The notes under the pieces were generated by a model. That model saw only the letters and a list, made by a program, of their open reading frames with translations. It was not told the origin of the DNA and did not search any database. A stretch of DNA of 64,000 nucleotides from Mauremys mutica. Lineage: Eukaryota; Chordata; Testudines; Geoemydidae. The translations under genes and the position numbers were made by a program. The stretch lies in NCBI RefSeq assembly GCF_020497125.1, contig NC_059072.1, forward strand, positions 57,384,697 through 57,448,696, read 5' to 3'. Positions 56,632-64,000 of this stretch are shown here, piece by piece (the stretch's first letter is position 1; each line of letters opens with the position of its first letter).

Positions 56632-57271
56632 TGCAGGATGCTCCTGGTGCCCTCAGCAGCCAACCATCCACGAGGTGCAGTTCATCCCACCAGCAGTCAC
56701 GGAGTCAGTCTTGGTGCTCTGGAACTACTCTCAATGAAGTCAGACAGGACTCTAGCATAGTATGTCTACCCACAGACAGTATTGTAAAACAGAAGGGTTT
56801 ATTAGTTGTCGGGAACACAGAGTAGAACAGATCTTGTTAGCACAGAAAGCATGAAGTTACAGCAAAGTCCATCTTGGAGGGGAGGGATTCAGAGCCCAGA
56901 GCCCTGGGCTCTGCCCCCAAGTCCCAAACCAGGAGACTGACCAGCTTCTGGCAGCCTGGCCTCAGTCATGACCCTCTGCCCCACCTCCTCCCTTTGTCTC
57001 TCACCTGGCCTGCACCTCTCACTTTGCTCTCCACCACCTCTAGCTGATTCTGGCAGAGGATGGTCCCCAGACATCAGTTGCCAGGATACAAAGTGTCAGC
57101 CATTATCTGTGCCCAGGCAGCCAGATGGCAGTCACACTTGCTCTCTTGAGGTCTCTGCAATGATCACAAACCCTTCTCCCACAACCTAGATACTTGAGTA
57201 ACACATAGGGGAAACTGAGGCACGGACACAGTATTCAGATAAAACTTTAAGAACATTCACATTTCATCACA
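56632..57271 (-). mobile_element. LTR belonging to the gag relic
   Basis: The minus strand begins TGTGATGAAATGTGAATG at 57271 and ends about GGAGCATCCTGCA at 56632. AATAAA lies at 56798-56803 (minus). The stretch to 56632 would be R-U5 and leads straight into the gag. The 3' boundary is inferred from the CA end; no primer-binding site was recognised. TG...CA and the AATAAA position fit a 640-bp LTR. Confidence 0.6.
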
Positions 57272-58520
57272 CCTTCTACTGGTGCTGCAGTTTTCTGGCT
57301 CAGCAGAAATTCTAGCCTGCACAATCAAACAACACAATACCTTCCACTTAGAGATAGATGGAAATGCTGCGAGGGGAAATTTCTTGAGAGGGCTATTTGT
57401 CACCCAAACAAGGATAGTCTAAGAACTTTAATCCCATATGTTCTCCATATTTATACTAACAGTGACATTTTATGGAGACGGCTAAAATATCTCAAAGTAA
57501 TAGGCTAAATGTTGATAATGAACTAAAAAAAAGTAAACATTGAAATAAGTTTGTATCATCGTCAGTAAAGACATACAGAATCTCTAACAGATCCATGGTG
57601 CATTTACTTCTGGAAAAAATATTCTAGGTGTAACAAGATCAACTATATGTATTGTATTAGACACAGGTTTATTGGTCCTATCTTGGTTTGGTGGCCTTTC
57701 AACTCAAGTCAACTTTGCTTTACAGTTGAAGAGATCACAAATTACTACATGTAGGAAGACTGGCACTGTGATCAAAAGATGCTTACAATTTAATGAGCAT
57801 AGAGCTGAAATGCCCTCATATCCAACAGGAGGACAGTGCTGCAGGTCAGTATTAAGATCAATATATGGAGCAGTATAGTCAACCCTGTGTTGTGACACCT
57901 CTCTCTCTCTCTCTGTAAAATGGAGTAAATCCTTATAAAGGTCATCCTTATTTAACCCTGCATTATGAAATGGCTTAGTCTCTGCCTCCTAGCTGTTAAA
58001 AATCTATCACATGACAGGGACGCTAGTCAAAAATTAGTTCCACGCATGTCCGGCTCATGCTTGAAGCACACTTTTAATGATTTGAGTCACATGAGTCACA
58101 CATTTGCTAGTGGGCAAAAAAAATTATTAAAAACTAGGCTGAGTTTTCCAGCCAATATTTATTGCACAAAACAGACTAAGGGTGATATTTTCAAAGACAC
58201 AAAAGGCAGTTAGTTCTCCAACTCCCATTGAAAGTCAGGGTGAGTTGGAGTTGGTGACCTAGCCCCTATTTTGTCTTTGGATAATCTCCTTCTAAATGTT
58301 ATATTGTACATGCCCTTTAGTTGATTATACTACACACAAAACACAGAAATCTCTCCCTAAATGATATTCTCAAGAAAGTTGCACTTTTGCTGGGATGAGG
58401 GACTCTACCAGTATAACCTTTAGTCAATATTATGTTTCATCTCTACTTTTATAAATTATTATGTAGACAGTCAAGTGGTGCCAAATTTTCAAAAGAGCTC
58501 AGCACCCAAAATGCTTTAGA
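57272..58520. other. No recognised feature
   Basis: AT-rich sequence with a short CT run (57898-57922). Frames at 57672-57898 and 57965-58213 lack domains. Confidence 0.35.
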
Positions 58521-58524
58521 GTGA

Positions 58525-58963
58525 CGACTGCAACATGGGTGGTCAGAGAAAGAATCAGGAGCCAGGCGAGGTCAGATACCAGATCAGAGCCTGAAATATG
58601 CTAGTGGGCAGACTGAGAGTCAGGTGTCAGGCAGAGTCATGTTACCAGGTCAGAGGAGAAGACAGGCCAAAGAGCAAACTGAGAGTCAGTGACAGAAGGC
58701 AGGCAGGAGATCAGAGTCAGGCAGTGGGAACAGGTAATGCAAGGGAAGCAGTCCTAAGCAGGGGAAACCCAGTTGCACAGACGGCTTCCTGTTCCTGTGC
58801 TTGGTTCCAATAAAAGCAGGGAACCAGTCAGAACCCCCAAAGTTCCACCAATCAGAGGCCAGCGCTAAAGTCCTCTGTCCAAGTTGAGCTGCTATTTCTG
58901 ACACTGTTAGCAGGTTGGAATATACCAGCTCCTCAGAGTCTTGGAGACCTGCAGTCCCTGACA
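58525..58963 (-). mobile_element. Probable gypsy-type solo LTR
   Basis: The minus strand begins TGTCAGGGACTGCAGG at 58963. It is followed by a GC-richer body with a TATA-like CTGCTTTTATTGG near 58810, and then repeated ctgac-rich phrases (tgacctggt, tgacacctgactctc, tgatctggtatctgacctc) typical of the R-U5 part of turtle gypsy LTRs. The 3' end near 58525 is approximate and no target duplication was seen. Confidence 0.5.
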
Positions 58964-60320
58964 TTTAGCTTGGCTCTAGGGCTGAGCCCCAAGTCCAGAG
59001 ATGAACTTTGAAAATCTTTCATGTATCTTTAACTGAATTTTGTTGTGAGGGCTGGGAAATGACAACACTTTCTAGAGTACTGATGATGGCTCTCTCTAGA
59101 ATCCCCAGTTCCTGCCCCTCCAGAACAGTGAGACCTCACAAACTGACGGATCTGGGACTCCCCAGCTGCAGAGGTGGGGATAGGATCAGTCTCTAAGATT
59201 TCAGGCCCTGATTCAGCAAGCTGTTTAAGCAAGTATAAATTTGAGCATACATACAACATCAGGATACTCAGGGGGACTATGCATATGTTTATAGTATGCA
59301 TGTGCTTAAGTGCCTGCCAGACCCTGAAACTTTATATTTACTACTTTACTTGACAGTTGCTTTTTTCCTTCAGTGCATAAATTTTCATTAAGACTTGAGC
59401 TTTCCTCAGCAATGGAAGATGGCCATTGAATCATTCAGTTACATTATTTCAGCCATACTGAAAATGTTTAGTCAAGTGCTTATTGTGTCTCCATATGGCT
59501 CTTTAATGTCTTAGTCTGTCACTGAAATGTGAATTTATAGTATAGATCTATCAGTGACAGGCTCTGAGAAAAATATTAAAACCACCTCAGAACAAGAGGA
59601 ATTCATTTTAATTTCAGGTGAACCATGAAACACCCACACCAATTTATATAAATACAAACACAAATTTAAAAATAACAGGACTGTTGTTTTTAATGGTCCT
59701 TTATTTTAGCTCAAAAGTTGTAGTATGATCATTAAAGAAACAATGGTCTTATTTAAATAAGAAAGATGGTCTGACAATGTATTTGCCTCTAAAAGTCCTC
59801 CAGTGTTTGGTTCAATAATTCTAAACTAAATACATTCTTGGCAATTAAGTTTCACTGTCAACATGTTCAGTCTGTAGTTTAAAGAAATGAACATTTGCTA
59901 ATGAGCCTATCTTCAATGGTTTCTTCAGGGTTCACACGTTCCACTACCAACTCAATGACAATTTTGCTGATAGGCATTGTCTTCTTAAAGATCATTGATA
60001 GCTGGTGACACACAATTATCGCTTATTTCTTAATGACGTATATAATTTTCCACATGATCCCGTGGTGAATAATTCAAATGCGCACACATGACTAAAAATA
60101 CCTGCTTTTCCAAGAATAACCAAGCAGTTTAACCATGCAAACCATGATGACGCATTGATCACACAACTTTAAGAAATACATAGCCAAGTAAATTACTGTG
60201 TTTTTCCAGAAAACTCCTGTCAGTTGATTATGCAAGACATTTAAAATCCTGATTAATATTGTAAATTGTGGGGTATTGAAAACTGTATTAAAATTACAAG
60301 CTATCACTTTAAATATAAAA
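58964..60320. other. Mostly unannotated; one MITE inside
   Basis: AT-rich sequence. Only the small MITE at 59204-59326 is recognised. Frames at 59008-59301 on both strands overlap and lack domains. Confidence 0.35.
59204..59326. repeat. Small palindromic MITE
   Basis: The left end ggccctgattcagcaagctg + tttaagcaagtat and the right end catgtgcttaagtgcctgcc + agaccctga form an imperfect inverted repeat. It is related to the MITE at 52039-52158. Confidence 0.55.
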
Positions 60321-60329
60321 GAGTTTACC

Positions 60330-60595
60330 AGCCTGCTTGCAAGGGTCTTTAGGGAAGCCTGCTATCTGAGTCTAGTGCAGACAGTCTGCAAAGAGCCAGC
60401 CTAGAGGAAATTAGGTTGAATTGTGCCTTTCTATCCTATGGAGCAGCCTGCTTTGTCTCCCTCTGGTTTTAGTTTTTGTGTGCTAGAGTTCAGGATTCTC
60501 AGAAATAAAGTAGTGTTACATTGCAGCTTTCCAGCAACAGTATTTATTGTTTTTATCTAATTTCTCTGTACACATTCCATAAACATTACATGAAT
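60330..60595 (+). repeat. Possible LTR fragment
   Basis: A GC-richer block with ccctctggttttagtttttg + tgtgctagagttcaggat is followed by AAATAAAG near 60507 and gtagtgttacattgcagc, a pattern that I associate with the R-U5 end of reptile retroviral-type LTRs. No TG/CA ends or target duplication fixed. Confidence 0.35.
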
Positions 60596-60596
60596 A

Positions 60597-60675
60597 ATAT
60601 CAGAGGGGTAGCCGTGTTGAAGTGGGTATTCACCCAGGAAAGCTCATGCTCCAATACGTCTCTTAGTCTATAACA
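60597..60675. repeat. Collapsed inverted Penelope-type terminal fragment
   Basis: The first 22 bases (atcagaggggtagccgtgtt) are the forward start of the terminal sequence. They are followed at once by its reverse complement (gaagtgggtattcacccagg + aaagctcatgctccaa + tacgtctcttagtctat). So two opposite-facing pieces are joined with most of the sequence missing. Confidence 0.55.
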
Positions 60676-61912
60676 TGAATAGTAAATGCTGCCTGTGGAA
60701 AAATGGGGATGCCAGCATCAGCAAGATAATACCAAAATTGCCACCTACTCTTAAAATGAGACTCATTTTAAAATAAAGGGGAGAGCTTTCAGCTGTCTCT
60801 GCTGTCAGAGAAGCAGAGCCCAGTAGCTTCCATTAGGTCCATGCATACAGTATTTCCCATCATATGAGCATGTGTGCAAAAGACAATTCTCCACAGAAGC
60901 TGCATGGGGGTGGCACCACTCATTCATCATCTGCTAGATAGTTAGATGCAAATCTGGTGAATTTTAGGTTATCTCCCTGTTTTTTCCTCCAGTTAATTAA
61001 TAGGTAGCAACATTAATGTGGGTTAAAAATAACCCTCGCGTACTATGCTTGCCACAGAAACGCAAGAGCATGAATGAGAGATAGGTTTAAGTTACAAAAT
61101 TCAGATCCATGAGTAGATTTCAAACACCCAAATTTCAGAGTTTTGGTTTAGGATCGTTATCAAAGGCAAGGGACATTTGGGAAATTCAGATTTCTATACT
61201 CCCACCACAAAGGTCAAATGTGTTTGGATCCAAGGTTTTGAGTTTATTTCTAGTAAATAGACTGAATTAACTGACCTAAAAACCTAACTCTGTGAGACCC
61301 ATGGTGTACAATGGCAGAGTGGCCACAGCAGGAAGATGCATGGCAGAGCAGGGTTGTGGGGAACAGAGGCCCTCTGATCTCCCTAAGCGAGTCACAGACT
61401 GGTGGTAATTCCAGAGGGCTCAGGCAAACACAAATACATCTCATCTCATCTGATTCCTAGGCCTCTCCTTTCTCTCAAGGAAGCCTAGAGGGGCTCAACA
61501 AACTGAAAGTCAGAAGAACGGATAACTCAAATCAGAGGGAGAGGAGATATAAACACAGCTAGTCTTCATGCTTTCCCTCACCTCAAAGGAACCTGATCCT
61601 GTTTTCCCACTTGCTGAATGGCAGAACGGTGTGCAGGCTGAGCTGCTCCTCAGGCAAGTCCCACTGCCCCTTCACACTCTTCTAGGAGGGCTGTAATTCT
61701 CAGACCCCTAGAGTCCTGTTCCTTTGGGGCTTTAACAAAGGAAAAGATCATCCCTTCACCAGGAGAGCCAATCCCACAAAGTTTCTTTCCTCCCTTTTAC
61801 TCTGATTAGTCCTTCCAGGCTTGATATTTCTGTCTAGCTTTGGGGGATGAAGCCAGCTGCAGCCTTAGCAGCGGGTAAGACCATTTACCTCTTCCTGATT
61901 GGCCAATTACTC
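60676..61912. other. No recognised feature
   Basis: No supported gene, RNA or repeat. The small frame at 61250-61444 has no domain. Confidence 0.35.
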
Positions 61913-61913
61913 A

Positions 61914-62025
61914 GGCCTGATCTACATTTAAAACTTAGCTGAGCTATGGCTCTCAGGGATATGAAAATCTATACCCCTGAGCACTGCAGCTATGACAATG
62001 TAACCCCCAAGTAGACACAGCTAGG
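61914..62025. repeat. MITE fragment
   Basis: The sequence ggcctgatctacatttaaaa + cttagctgagctatggct and then cccctgagcac + agctatgacaatgtaaccccc matches one part of a reptile MITE whose ends resemble GGCCTGATCTACACTTAAAA. The other end is not seen; sequence after aggtagacatac is different. Confidence 0.5.
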
Positions 62026-62059
62026 TAGACATACGAACACCTCTCATGAGCACAGTTGG

Positions 62060-62345
62060 GCTTCATCAGCTCAACTGCCTGGAGTGAACAGAACACCCCT
62101 CTTGATTGGCTGAGGAAGACAGCAGGCTTTCTCTGCCTTTCTCTGGCTGCCCAAGCATTTCCCCTTGGCTGCAATAGCTCCTATACCTGCCTGGCCCCTG
62201 CCTTGTTCCAGCCTTGGGCCCAGGCCTGCTATTGCTTTGGCCCAACTTTGCCAAGTAACCCAGCTCTGACTGTTGGCTCCTATTCCTGGCTACCAACTCC
62301 TGCTCCAACCGCTAGGCATGACTGTCCATGTCCCAGTCTCTGACA
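62060..62345 (+). mobile_element. Partial 5' LTR of a Ty3/gypsy element
   Basis: A run of ctgac/ctcctgctccaacc-type phrases ends actgtccatgtcccagtctc + tgaca at 62345, the usual end of turtle gypsy LTRs (a relative is at 58525-58963). The gag relic of a gypsy element follows about 100 bases later on the same strand, so this is taken as its 5' LTR. The TG start is missing or eroded, possibly at the MITE fragment. Confidence 0.5.
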
Positions 62346-62439
62346 GTTTGAGCAGCGCTAACAAAAAACAGAACAAGGGCTGATAAGGGGTCCAGCCCAG
62401 TTTCTAGAATAGATCCCTCGCAGGCCAGTATTTCCCTGT

Positions 62440-63060
62440 TCGATAAAGTGGTGCCTTACAGACCCTGCTGGTCCCAGTCACCACCTTGCAGGTGCAGAAT
62501 GCAGTGCTCAAAGGACAGACATCAGTGTCTCAAATACCAACCCCCCCTTCCCTGAGCCAAAGATTCCCCTGCCCGACAAACGTAACAGCAATTGTGATAA
62601 ATTTCAAGGGTTTCTTAATCAGTGCCAGCTCCTATTTCTGCTGCGTCCACAGTCATTCCCCACTGACCAATCCAGAGTGAGACTGATTATCAGTCTGCTT
62701 ACTCGGGAGGCTCTGGCCTGGGCAGCCCCATTCCTAGAGAAAGCAAGCTCACTCCTGGGACAGCTTGAGAACTTAATTCAAGCCATGACTGTGATCTTCA
62801 ATGACCCTAACCATGAGCGGACAGCCGAGGCCGCCCTTCAGGTATTGCAGTAGGGGTGATGGCCTCTTGCTAAGTATGCTGTGAGGTTCCACTGTTTGGT
62901 GGCAGACACCAGGTGGAACGAGATCATGTAGCAATATCATTTTCATTTCGGCCTAAATGACAACATCAGAGATGAGCTGGCACACGTCGTCTCCCCACCT
63001 GGCCTGGATGCTTTGACTGACCATATGTGATGGCTATATCAGTGTATGGCAGGGGACTGT
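62440..63060 (+). pseudogene. Sushi-like Ty3/gypsy gag pseudogene
   Basis: In one frame from 62557 the text reads PLPDK, then KFQGFLNQCQLLFLLRPQSF, then LIISLLTREALAWAAPFLEK, then AMTVIFNDPNHERTAEAALQ, then LVADTRWNEIM and GLNDNIRDELAHVVSPPGL. This is the capsid region shared by sushi-type gypsy gags and the mammalian RTL/PEG10 genes. Four in-frame stops (62851 TAG, 62857 TGA, 62929 TAG, 63028 TGA) interrupt it, all explicable by CAG/CGA/TGG-type transitions. A frameshift at the C-run near 62542 separates the N-terminal helix (LQVQNAVLKGQ). No zinc knuckle, protease or pol follows before 63230. It is a decayed element and not a domesticated gene. Confidence 0.82.
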
Positions 63061-64000
63061 GCAGTCCTAAAACTTCACACACAGAAGGGAGTGAGGGACA
63101 AGGTCCCTGCCCAAAGACAGGTGATAGGTGGAGACCGCAGACATGACTGGGCACTCCTGGAGTGGACCACAGAGGCCCAGGGGGTAGGGCAGCTACAAGT
63201 GCTGTTACCCTGAAACTGTGACTGTTACAATAAAGCCTTAATTTATGCTTCAGTAGAGTAATTCTATAATATTTTTTCTTTACACTAAATTAAATATAAA
63301 TAGACATGCATGTGGATAATACATTTACACTGATTTTATATACATATACACTTATATGCTGCAATTTATTTTATTATTTTTCATCCTTGTCAAATAAAGC
63401 ATACAGCTGTGGAAGTGAATGCTTTGCTTTTATGTGGTTGTGTTTTTCCAATTAGTTTTCACACAGATACGTGACGTGCTTATGGAGACTTATAGTCCAC
63501 ATGACAATAAACAAATGATGAGAAAGCTGTCTCTCTGAGTGAACTATTTGCATCATATTATATAAGAAAGTTGAAAGTTGGCCACTTATTCCAATCTATG
63601 AAATGGTTTGCAGCAGTTTAGTAAGAAAACCTTCAGGCTTTCTCACTGTCGTTTGTCGTCATATGGCTGCAGCCTGAGAATAATGGAAGGGTAAAGCCCA
63701 CCAGCATGTAAACATAAATGGAAGCAGACGTCAGTGATTTGAAAATAAAATAAATAAATAAATGAAGCAGAATTTAGAGATAAAGATAATCTGACATATG
63801 TTATGGCTTCTAAATAGGAGCAACATTGCTGTTTTAAGCAACATATTTTAAAAGTTATGGAGCATAATTCAGATGCTTACTACAAATTACAGAACAAACA
63901 CTAGAAAGAGTATTGTATGCAACAGTCCTGCACTGGCAAGGAGATCAGTTGTATCTTTCAGGAAGGATGATTTTGGGGTTAGAACATAGGACCCAGAGTC
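63061..64000. other. Tail of the gypsy relic, then unannotated AT-rich sequence
   Basis: To about 63230 the GC content stays higher and may be residual gypsy sequence; an AATAAAG lies near 63231. From there to the end the sequence is AT-rich, with a short AAAT run near 63745-63765. Nothing else is recognised. Confidence 0.35.

Noticed and set aside
56143..56760. 205-residue plus-strand Ser/Cys-rich frame
   Set aside because: It is the antisense shadow of the Glu/Lys/Gln-rich coil of the minus-strand gag relic, which has recognisable motifs.
62440..63060. Domesticated RTL/PEG10-like gene
   Set aside because: Four in-frame stops, a frameshift and a preceding LTR-like sequence show an ordinary decayed gypsy element.
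1..64000. Bacterial-type systems (CRISPR, operons, toxin-antitoxin, phage)
   Set aside because: No clustered spaced repeats, operonic coding density or ribosome-binding sites are present; CR1, MIR, hAT and LTR content shows vertebrate DNA.

Overview
The window looks like nuclear DNA of a reptile, most likely a turtle. The evidence is long CR1 LINEs with an RT FADD box and 3' ends made of short ATTCTATGA-like repeats, old core-SINE (MIR-like) pieces, several hAT, Harbinger and mariner-like elements, solo LTRs, probable Penelope terminal repeats and gypsy gag relics, all in AT-rich sequence without operons. The turtle assignment rests on recognising repeat families and could also be another archosauromorph-side reptile. 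No bacterial or viral genome, CRISPR array or rRNA gene is visible.

Only one stretch looks like a host gene. A CpG island at about 2930-3560 precedes, on the minus strand, a short first coding exon at 2813-2867. It has a strong Kozak start, a signal-peptide-like N-terminus and a consensus splice donor. I could not name the gene. If it is real, the rest of the gene lies to the left of the window. A GC-rich minisatellite of about 58 bp units adjoins the island.

The remainder is mostly transposon-derived DNA. Region by region: 6.4-7.0 kb is a GC-rich hAT MITE with perfect 8-bp target duplications. 7.9-8.9 kb is a CR1 3' end. 9.3-9.7 kb is a second hAT MITE. 13.3-14.1 kb is a CR1 joined to a Harbinger fragment. 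16.2-20.15 kb is a 3.9-kb Harbinger element with remnants of a Myb/SANT-like gene. 22.7-28.7 kb holds old CR1 fragments and a tRNA-like inverted pair.

29.4-35.4 kb is a nested stack. A non-LTR LINE is split by a palindromic hAT element whose two outward ends both derive from the 3' end of one transposase gene. That hAT element is in turn split by two solo LTRs. Next come a MITE at 37.5 kb and an LTR-like repeat at 38-39.3 kb. 41.15-46.1 kb holds a CR1 fragment and a near full-length CR1 with ORF1 hydrolase, endonuclease and RT parts. 47.2-48.4 kb is a hAT MITE followed by a CR1. 50.3-51.9 kb holds an LTR-like repeat and a mariner-type MITE.

53.8-57.3 kb holds a second copy of the 38-kb LTR-like repeat, a hAT fragment, a solo LTR with clean 5-bp duplications, and a gypsy-type gag with its LTR. 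58.5-59.0 kb is another LTR. 62-63.1 kb is a sushi-like Ty3/gypsy gag pseudogene.

There is no cooperating gene system. The interest lies in transposon structure: the fold-back hAT, the order of nested insertions, and the gag and Myb relics of the families from which vertebrate genes have been domesticated. Repeat names come from motif recognition and were not checked against a repeat library.
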